Shown: positions 1-6,416 of the stretch, piece by piece | Layout of the letters: each line of letters begins with the position of its first letter | Numbering within the stretch: the first letter of the stretch is position 1 | Source of the DNA: Candidatus Bathyarchaeota archaeon | GTDB lineage: Archaea; Thermoproteota; Bathyarchaeia; TCS64 | Length of the DNA: 16,618 bases | Reading direction: 5' to 3' | NCBI GenBank assembly: GCA_026014515.1 | Contig: JAOZIG010000368.1 | Span: forward strand, 1-16,618 | Made by a program: the position numbers and the translations under genes | The notes under the pieces: model-generated | Told to the model about the DNA's origin: nothing | The model's database searches: none | The model's input: the letters and a program-made list of their open reading frames with translations, nothing else

Positions 1-1
1 A

Positions 2-175
2 TCAGTCGAGGAGTTTGTTGAGATCGCTGAGAAGAAACTCTGGAGCATGTTCCGTCCGATTACCGAGGCTGGACTCAGGAAGGGTGTGGCTGAGCTCTGG
101 GAGTATAAGAAGGAGCATGACGGTGCTCCTGTGCGTAACGATGAGTTGATCACGCTTGTCGTTGCGTCTCTGTGA
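2..175 (+). CDS. C-terminal fragment, probable class I SAM-dependent methyltransferase
   Basis: An open frame enters from the left edge of the window and ends at TGA 173-175, giving the last 57 residues of a protein. The piece reads SVEEFVEIAEKKLWSM..., then an amphipathic PITEAGLRKGVAEL helix, and ends in a hydrophobic strand DELITLVVASL. That ending (helix, short linker, last beta strand with LVVA) resembles the C-terminus of Methyltransf_11/25-type class I methyltransferases. The SAM-binding motifs lie outside the window, so the assignment rests on the tail alone and is tentative. The frame is biased like a coding region and the ferritin gene starts 43 bp downstream. Confidence 0.5.
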   Translation, partial: SVEEFVEIAEKKLWSMFRPITEAGLRKGVAELWEYKKEHDGAPVRNDELITLVVASL

Positions 176-218
176 TATGTCTAAAAGGTGCGGTCCCGTC
201 ACATTTTCTTGAATAAAA

Positions 219-761
219 TTGTTAGACAAGAAGATGCTAAAAGAGCTAAACCAGCAAATCCAAGAAGAAACCTACAGCAGCTACATCTACCTAGCCATGG
301 CGGCATGGCTAGAGGAAAACGGCTACAAAGGAATGGCAACTTGGATGCGGGTTCAGGCACGCGAAGAGAAGATACACGCAGACATATTCTACAACTTCAT
401 CATGGAACGCGGTGAACACGTAAAACTAGAAGCAATCGATGCCCCACCGGACAGCTGGGAGAGCCCACTAGAGCTATTCAAGGCAGCCCTAGCCCATGAA
501 GAGCACATCACAGGAAGGATCAACCACATGGTAGGCGTAGCCTTGGATGTTAAGGACCACGCAACTTACCAGATGCTCCAGTGGTTTGTTGAGGAACAGG
601 TCGAGGAAGAAGCTAATGTCGGTGAGGCAGTCCAGCAGCTTACCATCGTAGGCAAGGACGGTAGAGGTGTATTGATGATTGACCGCGAGATGAGCGCAAG
701 AGTATACGCTGTGCCAACCTCAGCGCCATGGTATCCAAAGTCTGGACAGCCTGCGGCTTAA
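219..761 (+). CDS. ftnA: Ferritin (bacterial FtnA-type, iron storage)
   Basis: A 180-residue non-haem ferritin, which oxidises Fe2+ and stores ferric iron in a 24-subunit cytoplasmic shell. The ferroxidase residues are all present and match E. coli FtnA numbering: Glu17, Tyr24, Glu50, His53 (EEKIH), Glu94, Gln127 and Glu130 (EEQVEEE). This register also supports the TTG start at 219, because the family begins M-L-x-K-K-M-L at that point; the ATG at 234 would remove conserved N-terminal residues. A TATA-like CTAAAAGG (181-188) lies upstream with a predicted leader of about 9 nt, and no clear Shine-Dalgarno is seen. The C-terminus after helix D continues to a Pro-rich end (SAPWYPKSGQPAA) that is not strongly conserved. 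The gene is probably monocistronic. The symbol follows the bacterial family and is not specific to this organism. Confidence 0.93.
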   Translation: MLDKKMLKELNQQIQEETYSSYIYLAMAAWLEENGYKGMATWMRVQAREEKIHADIFYNFIMERGEHVKLEAIDAPPDSWESPLELFKAALAHEEHITGRINHMVGVALDVKDHATYQMLQWFVEEQVEEEANVGEAVQQLTIVGKDGRGVLMIDREMSARVYAVPTSAPWYPKSGQPAA

Positions 762-770
762 CCACCCACC

Positions 771-778
771 TTTTATCA
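771..778 (+). promoter_or_regulatory. TATA-like box of the eIF2B-like gene
   Basis: TTTTATCA is centred about 24-25 bp before the ATG at 799, so the transcript would begin at or very near the start codon (leaderless). The T-rich stretch here may also end ferritin transcription. Assigned by spacing and composition only. Confidence 0.45.
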
Positions 779-798
779 CCGTTATCCATTTTCTGTTT

Positions 799-1722
799 AT
801 GCCAAGCTACGACCCAGAGAAACTCATACAGGGAATCAAGGAAGACAATATCCACGGCGCTGACTGGCTGAGCAACGCCGCTGTAGGCGTATTGATAACC
901 GCCGGTCTAAGGGAATCAGCCACCGATGTTGATGTGCTTCATGAACGCCTCTGGGACATAGGCATCAGGCTCGCTGCCACGCGTCCAAGTATGGCGCCTC
1001 TTGCTAACAAGATAGGTTACCTGTTTAGTGAACTGGATAAGGTTTCAAGTCTCAAAGAGTACCGTGTCAAGGTTAGTGCAGTCGGTACCACGATAATCAA
1101 TGGCAGCAAGACAAACAAACAGAAGGTCGCAGAGCATTTGAAGGGGGTGAGCGGTGACGCTGAAAGTGTTTTCACTTATAGTTACAGTGGAACCGTTGCT
1201 GATGTCATCAGGTTAGTCGGCTATGATTATGTTGTTATTACTGAGAGCCGCCCCATGATGGAGGGCAAAAAGTTGGCCAAGGAGCTGGGTGCTGAGGGAT
1301 TCAAAGTTGTGTTGATGGTTGATGGCGCGGCTGGGATGTATGTCAAGGCTGCTGATATCTGTCTGATTGGCGCTGATAGCGTCCAGTATAATGGCTCAGT
1401 GATAAACAAGGTGGGAAGCAAACTCCTCGCATACGCGGCAAGAGACCAAGACGTACCCTACTATGTCATCTGCGACACCAGCAAGTTCAATGTGCTCAAT
1501 TATCTTGGGCAGAGCATCGAGTTGGAGGCTAAGACCCCTGATGAGGTCTCGGAGCCCTTGGAGAATGTGGATATCAAGAACCCATATTTTGAGGTGGTTC
1601 CACCTGAGTTGATTACTGGGGTGGTTACTGAGATGGGGTTGATGGCGCCCCTTGATATCAGGCAGCAGATGGAGTCCATGAGAAAATACGTTGAGCCCCT
1701 CTACAGGGCGACCTCTACCTAA
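799..1722 (+). CDS. eIF2B alpha/beta/delta-family protein (not a canonical ribose-1,5-bisphosphate isomerase)
   Basis: A 307-residue member of the eIF2B/MtnA/R15P-isomerase family (Rossmann-like, NagB/RpiA-type fold). An N-terminal helical part (about 1-85) precedes the Rossmann-like part. The family motifs are TESRP (148-152), GADSVQYNGSVINKVGS (191-207, carrying the conserved Asp193) and, near the C-terminus, NPYFEVVPPELIT. In ribose-1,5-bisphosphate isomerase and MtnA the loop before TE(S/T)RP carries a catalytic Cys (THCHS or THCN type). Here the loop reads TYSYS (126-130) with Ser128 at that place, which is how eIF2B subunits look. A regulatory or translation-linked role, or a different sugar phosphate, is therefore more likely than AMP-salvage isomerase. 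The start is ATG 799, probably leaderless. A 68-bp gap separates it from the ABC ATPase gene. Confidence 0.85.
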   Translation: MPSYDPEKLIQGIKEDNIHGADWLSNAAVGVLITAGLRESATDVDVLHERLWDIGIRLAATRPSMAPLANKIGYLFSELDKVSSLKEYRVKVSAVGTTIINGSKTNKQKVAEHLKGVSGDAESVFTYSYSGTVADVIRLVGYDYVVITESRPMMEGKKLAKELGAEGFKVVLMVDGAAGMYVKAADICLIGADSVQYNGSVINKVGSKLLAYAARDQDVPYYVICDTSKFNVLNYLGQSIELEAKTPDEVSEPLENVDIKNPYFEVVPPELITGVVTEMGLMAPLDIRQQMESMRKYVEPLYRATST

Positions 1723-1753
1723 TATATGGAATACTGCATCAGAATCATTTTTA

Positions 1754-1761
1754 CTATTAAC
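1754..1761 (+). promoter_or_regulatory. TATA-like box of the ABC ATPase-permease operon
   Basis: CTATTAAC is centred 33 bp before the ATG at 1791. The same spacing and a similar sequence are seen before the hemerythrin and class V aminotransferase genes. It predicts a transcript start near 1784. Inference from spacing only. Confidence 0.4.
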
Positions 1762-1790
1762 TCCTAGACACGGCAATAGTAGGGAAAACC

Positions 1791-2507
1791 ATGCCAGTCA
1801 TAGAGGTCAAAAACATCAACAAAAGCTTCGGAACAACACAGGTACTACGAGACATCAACTTCCACGTAGAACCCGGAGACTTTTTCGGGCTATTCGGACC
1901 CAACGGCGCAGGAAAAACCACCCTACTCAGGGTAATCACAGGACAACTGGCGCCTGATAGCGGTGAAGCAGTCACCCTCGGCGTATCACATCGGGATGCT
2001 TTAGCTGTGAAACGCATGGTAGGCATCGTGCCTGAAGCTGAGACCCCTCCAACCTTCCTAACGGCACGTGAGACCCTTGAACTCACATGCAGGATCAGAA
2101 AAGTCGAAGACCTTGGCAAAGTAGACTATTGGCTTGATTTCTTTGACATCTCTGAGAAGGCTGATGTGCTCTGCCGAGACTTGTCAAAGGGGCAGCGTCA
2201 GAAGGTTATGCTTGCAGCGGCTTTCATCCATGAACCAGATTTGCTGCTTGTGGACGAGCCTTTCATCAACCTAGACCCGATTTATCAGCGTAAGGTACGG
2301 GAGTACTTGATGAGCCTCGTGGCTATTGGGCGAACAGTCTTCATGTGCACTCATATTCTTGAGATAGCGGAGAAGGTTTGCACTCGGATCGCTGTCATCA
2401 ACGATGGGCAGATAGTTAGCACTGGTTCACTTGATGAACTCAGGGTTGGCGACGAGGATCTAGAAGACATATTCCTCCGGGTGGTGGAACAGGCTGCAGC
2501 AGCTTAG
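1791..2507 (+). CDS. ABC transporter ATP-binding protein (ABC-2 / drug-type)
   Basis: A 238-residue cytoplasmic ATPase that should power the permease encoded 19 bp downstream. It has Walker A GPNGAGKTT (36-44), signature LSKGQ (131-135), Walker B LLLVDEP (151-157), D-loop NLDP (160-163) and switch His188 (CTHIL). The usual Q-loop glutamine is replaced by glutamate (VPEAE, Glu82), as often found in CcmA/NatA-like ATPases of ABC-2 systems. The protein ends soon after the catalytic core and lacks the longer C-terminal domain of the second ATPase in this window. The start is ATG 1791; a CTATTAAC box at 1754-1761 would give a leader of about 7 nt. The substrate cannot be told from the ATPase. Confidence 0.93.
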   Translation: MPVIEVKNINKSFGTTQVLRDINFHVEPGDFFGLFGPNGAGKTTLLRVITGQLAPDSGEAVTLGVSHRDALAVKRMVGIVPEAETPPTFLTARETLELTCRIRKVEDLGKVDYWLDFFDISEKADVLCRDLSKGQRQKVMLAAAFIHEPDLLLVDEPFINLDPIYQRKVREYLMSLVAIGRTVFMCTHILEIAEKVCTRIAVINDGQIVSTGSLDELRVGDEDLEDIFLRVVEQAAAA

Positions 2508-2526
2508 CTGGCACCTCTTTACCTCC

Positions 2527-3957
2527 ATGATCAAGGAGGAGTGGCGTCTTCACAAGTCGCTTGTGGGTGGCTTTGGCTCGGGTTTGTTCCCCTTGATGAT
2601 ATTCATGTTGACCGCGTTAGCAGCCTTCATCACGCCATACATCATGGGCAACATCGACATAGTCACGATTCTATTGATGCTGCACATAGCGTCAGTCATC
2701 TACGGGGTATTCGTTGGGGGATTCGGCAGGATCGGTGAACACGTGATGACAAGACGACTCGGACAAGTCAACATGCTCCTCCAGTTACCACAATTGTATC
2801 CTGTGAGCTTTAAGCAGGTGATGGCGGTCTTCTATCTCAAAGACTCACTGTATTACCTGCTCTACAGCTATATTCCCCTAGTATTGGGGATTGGTTTGGT
2901 TGCTCCAAGCGCAAATGTAACCTACAGAGGCGTAGCTGTGCTGGGTAAAACCATGTTCATCGCTTTTATGGTGGGTATGGGGCTGAGCTTCGCGGTAAGC
3001 GCGTTGAGCCTCAAGTCACGAAAAGGTACATTATTCCTGAGCCTCGGCTTATTGGGGTTGATTTTACTCGCTTATCCGTTGAACATTCTACCAATCGGGT
3101 ACGTATTAGCACCGATGGGTTACTGGCTAACCAAAAACACAGGATACCTCTGGGTTGGAGTAGCAGAGTCAGCGATACTAGCCACTGCTGGTGTCCTGTT
3201 GATGAAGGAACGATTCGAGGTAAGACAACAACGCTACACAGAGTCATTCCTAGACACAGAGAGACGCCTAGACTTCATGGGTGATCTCCGGTTCATGATA
3301 GCCAAGGAGTGGCTTGAACTCAGAAGAAGCGGAAGCCTATTCCCAGCAGTAGCAGGGTTCAGCGGACACCTATTAGCAATCTACTCTGTATCATGGCTGT
3401 TCCAAGCAGGCTTTGGCATACCCATCAACTTCAACGTGGTGTTCTTCAGCGGCTTCGTTGGCTTCATGGGGGTAATGACCTACAGCTTCCTGACGAATCT
3501 TGAGCACAACGAGTACCTGAACGTACAGCCAGTGGGCGTGGATATGGTGGTGAAGGCGAAACTCGCAATATACCTGATATTAACTTCAGGCGTCACGGTG
3601 GGCTACGTGTTTATGATAGGAGTCCTCAAGGGGCAACCCGAGATGATACCAATGGGACTAGTAGTCTCAGCAAGTACAAGTCTATTTGTGGTAGCTGTAA
3701 CTGCTTATCTCACTGGGCTCTGGACGAATACCATGTTTTTCGGAGCCAAGACCATACTCAAGTTCACAGCGATAGTTGTGCCACCGTTGACGGTTATCGA
3801 GATAGCTTCTATGATGATACAGTTCAAGCCAACGTTGGCGGTTCAGGTTATCTACGGGTCATCAATCGTGTTGCTGATTATAGCTGGATTGATTTTCAGT
3901 AGATTACCAAACAAGTGGCGAGACACTACCTTTAGCTATGTTTCTACTGGTGTCTAA
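2527..3957 (+). CDS. Double-length ABC-2-type permease (two fused halves)
   Basis: A 476-residue integral membrane protein, partner of the preceding ATPase. It reads as two similar halves. The first begins IKEEWRLHKS (2-11) and the second begins MIAKEWLELRRS (257-268), each followed by about six hydrophobic segments. The linker around 228-255 is charged (ERFEVRQQRYTESFL, TERRLDFMGDLR). K-E-(E)-W at the start of each half is the amphipathic coupling-helix entry typical of ABC-2 permeases. The product could therefore supply both membrane halves of an exporter that usually needs two copies of a permease of about 250 residues. The start ATG 2527 has no Shine-Dalgarno; the bases just before it (CCTCC) are the anti-SD sequence, so translation probably depends on the upstream gene. 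The substrate is unknown. Confidence 0.87.
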   Translation: MIKEEWRLHKSLVGGFGSGLFPLMIFMLTALAAFITPYIMGNIDIVTILLMLHIASVIYGVFVGGFGRIGEHVMTRRLGQVNMLLQLPQLYPVSFKQVMAVFYLKDSLYYLLYSYIPLVLGIGLVAPSANVTYRGVAVLGKTMFIAFMVGMGLSFAVSALSLKSRKGTLFLSLGLLGLILLAYPLNILPIGYVLAPMGYWLTKNTGYLWVGVAESAILATAGVLLMKERFEVRQQRYTESFLDTERRLDFMGDLRFMIAKEWLELRRSGSLFPAVAGFSGHLLAIYSVSWLFQAGFGIPINFNVVFFSGFVGFMGVMTYSFLTNLEHNEYLNVQPVGVDMVVKAKLAIYLILTSGVTVGYVFMIGVLKGQPEMIPMGLVVSASTSLFVVAVTAYLTGLWTNTMFFGAKTILKFTAIVVPPLTVIEIASMMIQFKPTLAVQVIYGSSIVLLIIAGLIFSRLPNKWRDTTFSYVSTGV

Positions 3958-3963
3958 GAAACG

Positions 3964-3970
3964 CTATAAC
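3964..3970 (+). promoter_or_regulatory. TATA-like box of the DsrE-like / MazG-like operon
   Basis: CTATAAC just after the permease stop is centred about 25 bp before ATG 3992. This predicts a leaderless transcript and supports that start over the upstream in-frame ATG at 3938. Confidence 0.55.
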
Positions 3971-3991
3971 TCCAAACACCAAGTTACATCT

Positions 3992-4336
3992 ATGAAGGTC
4001 GCGGTATTCGCATTTAACGGAGAACCCATGTGCTTCGTCCACGCATTATTGTATGCTGAGGACTTGCACACCAAGGGACATGATGTCAAGTTAATCATTG
4101 AAGGAAGCGCCACAAAGCTAGTCAAAGAGCTTGCAGACCCTGAAGTCCAGTTCCACAGCCTCTACATGAAAGTCAAGGAACTAGGTGTTATCGACTGTGT
4201 CTGTATGGCTTGCAGTAAGAAGATGGGTGCATATGACTCTGCGGTAGAGCAGGGACTGCCCATCTGTGGTGAGATGAAGGGTCATCCTAGCTTGTTGAAG
4301 TATGTTGAGGCTGGCTACGAGACCATAGCCCTCTAG
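3992..4336 (+). CDS. DsrE/DsrF-like family protein
   Basis: A 114-residue soluble protein of the DsrE-like fold, which covers small sulfur-relay and persulfide-handling proteins. The N-terminal strand MKVAVFAFNGEPMCFVHAL is followed by strand-helix repeats typical of the family. A cysteine-rich segment holds Cys69, Cys71 and Cys74 (DCVCMACSKKMGA), with Cys92 (LPICGEM) further on and Cys14 near the N-terminus. These cysteines could carry a persulfide or bind metal, but no dsr or tus genes are nearby. An in-frame ATG at 3938 lies inside the permease gene; it was rejected because the fold begins at MKVAVFAF and a TATA-like box sits 25 bp before 3992. The MazG-like gene follows 9 bp later in the same operon. 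Confidence 0.8.
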   Translation: MKVAVFAFNGEPMCFVHALLYAEDLHTKGHDVKLIIEGSATKLVKELADPEVQFHSLYMKVKELGVIDCVCMACSKKMGAYDSAVEQGLPICGEMKGHPSLLKYVEAGYETIAL

Positions 4337-4341
4337 GAGAT
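4336..4341 (+). promoter_or_regulatory. Shine-Dalgarno site of the MazG-like gene
   Basis: GGAGAT overlaps the last base of the DsrE-like stop codon and lies 4 nt before ATG 4346. It supports that start and shows that an internal operon gene uses SD-led initiation. Confidence 0.6.
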
Positions 4342-4345
4342 AACT

Positions 4346-4693
4346 ATGACTGATTCGGTTGAGAGTCTCCTACCACGTCTCCTAGAGTTCAGACATGAGC
4401 GTGAATGGGAGCAGTTTCACCTCCCCAAAGAGCTAGCCACAGCTATTTCCATTGAAGCATCAGAGTTGCTTGAGCTATTCCTATGGAATGAAAGAGACCA
4501 AGCAGCGGCAGTGAAACAAGATCAGCACAAAATGACTCGCATCAAGGAGGAGGTTGCAGATGTTTTGATCTACTTGCTCTTCCTCAGCCATGATTTAGAC
4601 ATTGATCTCTCTGAGGCGATACTGGATAAGCTAGAGAAAAACAGGAAAAAGTACCCTGAAGATGAATACAGGGGAAGATTCAGGGAACCCTAG
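4346..4693 (+). CDS. MazG-like / DCTPP1-type nucleotide pyrophosphohydrolase
   Basis: A 115-residue all-alpha NTP pyrophosphatase, expected to hydrolyse (d)NTPs to monophosphate and pyrophosphate (house-cleaning of aberrant nucleotides). The metal-binding pattern is complete: Glu37-x-x-Glu40 in SIEASELLE and Glu69-x-x-Asp72 in KEEVADVLIY. The family's start (REWEQFHLPKELA) and its C-terminal KNRKKYP basic motif are also present. Length and sequence match the short RS21-C6/DCTPP1-like branch and not double-domain MazG. It is co-transcribed with the DsrE-like gene. Its stop codon lies in the CTAG palindrome (4690-4693) that also supplies the hemerythrin stop on the other strand. Confidence 0.9.
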   Translation: MTDSVESLLPRLLEFRHEREWEQFHLPKELATAISIEASELLELFLWNERDQAAAVKQDQHKMTRIKEEVADVLIYLLFLSHDLDIDLSEAILDKLEKNRKKYPEDEYRGRFREP

Positions 4694-5094
4694 AGTTCCT
4701 TTAAGTATTTCCCGTAGGCTCCGTCAACACCCTTGATGTGGGTTACGAGCCAGTTGAACAGGTATATGTTGACTGATTCTGCTAGGCGGGTTGTGGCTCC
4801 GTCTTCCTTGAACTCAGTTATCATCTTGTTCAGGGTGTCTACGAACTCCTTGTGCATCTTCTTGTGATAATCAAGGCGGGGATACTTGTGCTCTGTCATG
4901 TGTTTTTCCTCGTCTGTGAAGTGGAAATCAGTGTAATCCACCATAAAGTCCAGTGTCTTGATGATTACGTCTACTCCCATCTGGTTATCTATTGCCTCTG
5001 AAATATCGTTGAGCTTCTCCAACAGCATCTTGTGCTGTGTATCCACTAGCTCGATGCCTGTTGCTAGTCCATCATTCCATTCAATCTTTACCAT
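4690..5094 (-). CDS. Bacteriohemerythrin (O2-binding di-iron protein)
   Basis: A 134-residue single-domain hemerythrin, a four-helix bundle that reversibly binds O2 at a di-iron site; roles include oxygen storage, sensing and iron handling. All seven ligands are present: His21 (DTQH), His58 and Glu62 (HFTDEE), His77 and His81 (HKKMH), His119 and Asp124 (HIKGVD). The N-terminal IEWNDGLATGI is a family hallmark. There is no membrane segment or fused signalling domain, so it acts alone in the cytoplasm. The start is ATG 5094; a GCTAAATC box (plus-strand 5124-5131) is centred about 33 bp upstream. With the ferritin gene nearby it points to iron and oxygen management. Confidence 0.95.
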   Translation of the reverse strand: MVKIEWNDGLATGIELVDTQHKMLLEKLNDISEAIDNQMGVDVIIKTLDFMVDYTDFHFTDEEKHMTEHKYPRLDYHKKMHKEFVDTLNKMITEFKEDGATTRLAESVNIYLFNWLVTHIKGVDGAYGKYLKEL

Positions 5095-5123
5095 AAAGTA
5101 TCAGCATACATGGATCAACATCA

Positions 5124-5131
5124 GATTTAGC
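5124..5131 (-). promoter_or_regulatory. TATA-like box of the hemerythrin gene
   Basis: On the minus strand this reads GCTAAATC, centred about 33 bp upstream of ATG 5094, which predicts a leader of about 7 nt. A near-identical CTAAATCC stands at the same distance before the class V aminotransferase gene. Confidence 0.4.
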
Positions 5132-5169
5132 GTTTATCGTCAATACAGCAAACAGTTTTACCATGTCTG

Positions 5170-5207
5170 AACAAAAAGAAGCCCACTGGATAACCCAAAA
5201 AGGAAAA
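5170..5207 (-). terminator. Probable T-rich terminator after the class V aminotransferase gene
   Basis: Read on the minus strand, the bases after the TAA stop give TTTTCCTTTTTGGG and later CTTCTTTTTG, two T-rich tracts typical of archaeal intrinsic termination. They lie between this gene and the hemerythrin promoter. No strong hairpin is needed or seen. Confidence 0.4.
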
Positions 5208-6368
5208 TTAGAGATATTTGGCGAGCTTCTCAACGAAAGCCTCGGCTTCCCAGACCTCGTTGTATGCAGCTGGTGAGATCCGTAAACCACCTACCCTTGG
5301 ACTGATGCTTACTTTTTCCTCGGCTAGCTTGGCGCATACCGTCTTGTAGTCTGGTACCAAGGCGTTGAGGTAGAGTCTTCGCTTCTCGTCAACCGGTGTC
5401 TGGAGATCGACTCCATGCTCAAGTAATCCATCAATGATCTTGGTGTCCACTTTCTTGATCTGCTTCTCCGCCTTCGCTACACCATACTTGAGTAACACTT
5501 TCATGCTGTTCTCAGCCGAGACATAACAAAACTGGTTCTGGTTGTAGACCTCAACCGCGCCTATATCCTTCCTTGGGTTGAACTCGTAGATACTGAAAGC
5601 GTCTTCCTGATTTGCACGCTCCTCTTCTTTTGGCAGCGTCTGGCTACCCACGTAGTCTGGTTGAAGCTCACCGATGTGCTCCTCCTTCACATACATGTAT
5701 CCAACCGTGTTCGCGTATGCTCCACCGAGAAGCCACTTGTAGGTGCTAGTAGCCATGAAATCCACACCAGTCTCATCAATATCCCAGACCTTCTGACCAG
5801 CAGACTGGGTGCCATCCACCACAAGATATGCCCCATGGTTATGGGCGATCTCCGCGATAGCCTTGACATCGTATAGGAAACCGTTGAGCCACCCCGGCTG
5901 GTCTATCATCACCGCCTTGGTATCATCGGTTATGGCTTTCTCCCACTGTTCTAGCTCAATTACGCCCTTGTTATGTTTGACGAACTTGCTCTCTACACCT
6001 TTACGCTGATAACCAGTAACAATGGTAGCACCCATGGGGTATGACAGGTCTGAGAGAACGATGTTATCCCCCTTCGTAAACGGGATCATACCAAAAGCAG
6101 TGTTTATCCCGGTGGTAGCGTTGGGTACAAAAGCGATCTCGGATTCTTTTCCACCAATAATCTCAGCGAACAAGCGTTTACTGTTCGCCCTTACCGCTCC
6201 ATAATCGGGGGCATCTGGCTTCTGCTTACCCCTGATGTACTCGGTGTAATCCTTGATGTATTGTTCAATCACTTTTGTGGTTGACTCAGGTACTACTCCC
6301 TGAGCAGCACAGTTGAAGTATATCTTGTCATCAAGGTATGGAAAATCATCTACTGTTCTCAGACTCAT
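5208..6368 (-). CDS. Class V PLP-dependent aminotransferase / cysteine desulfurase-like enzyme
   Basis: A 386-residue fold-type I PLP enzyme of the class V family (cysteine desulfurase, isopenicillin N epimerase, kynureninase-like members). Residues visible are the N-terminal IYFNCAAQGVVP (substrate loop), NATTGIN (83-89, phosphate binding), DGTQSAG (185-191, Asp185 and Gln188 contacting PLP), the Schiff-base Lys211 in STYKWLLGG, and the C-terminal RISPAAYN motif. I see no cysteine in the usual desulfurase active-site loop, so sulfur mobilisation is not assured; an epimerase, lyase or aminotransferase is equally possible. A TTG three codons upstream (6377) was rejected because ATG 6368 fits the CTAAATCC box (6397-6404) with a short leader. 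The HAD gene ends 48 bp upstream on the same strand. Confidence 0.87.
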   Translation of the reverse strand: MSLRTVDDFPYLDDKIYFNCAAQGVVPESTTKVIEQYIKDYTEYIRGKQKPDAPDYGAVRANSKRLFAEIIGGKESEIAFVPNATTGINTAFGMIPFTKGDNIVLSDLSYPMGATIVTGYQRKGVESKFVKHNKGVIELEQWEKAITDDTKAVMIDQPGWLNGFLYDVKAIAEIAHNHGAYLVVDGTQSAGQKVWDIDETGVDFMATSTYKWLLGGAYANTVGYMYVKEEHIGELQPDYVGSQTLPKEEERANQEDAFSIYEFNPRKDIGAVEVYNQNQFCYVSAENSMKVLLKYGVAKAEKQIKKVDTKIIDGLLEHGVDLQTPVDEKRRLYLNALVPDYKTVCAKLAEEKVSISPRVGGLRISPAAYNEVWEAEAFVEKLAKYL

Positions 6369-6396
6369 CGTAATCAAGACTGACTCCGCGAAACAG

Positions 6397-6404
6397 GGAT
6401 TTAG
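6397..6404 (-). promoter_or_regulatory. TATA-like box of the class V aminotransferase gene
   Basis: The minus strand reads CTAAATCC, centred about 32 bp before ATG 6368. It sits between this gene and the HAD gene, so the aminotransferase probably has its own promoter. Inference by spacing. Confidence 0.4.
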
Positions 6405-6416
6405 TCTTATCGAGAG

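Noticed and set aside
799..1722. Calling this gene ribose-1,5-bisphosphate isomerase or MtnA
   Set aside because: The catalytic Cys loop is replaced by TYSYS, as in eIF2B subunits.
1396..1776. Minus-strand frame of 126 codons under the eIF2B-like gene
   Set aside because: It is antisense to conserved family motifs and its translation shows no recognisable fold.
3938..3991. Longer N-terminus of the DsrE-like protein
   Set aside because: The extra 18 residues overlap the permease gene, are Lys/Ser-rich and unlike the family, and the TATA-like box lies inside that extension.
5208..6368. Calling this gene a cysteine desulfurase (IscS/SufS)
   Set aside because: No cysteine is visible in the expected active-site loop and no iron-sulfur scaffold gene is nearby; only the class V family is supported.
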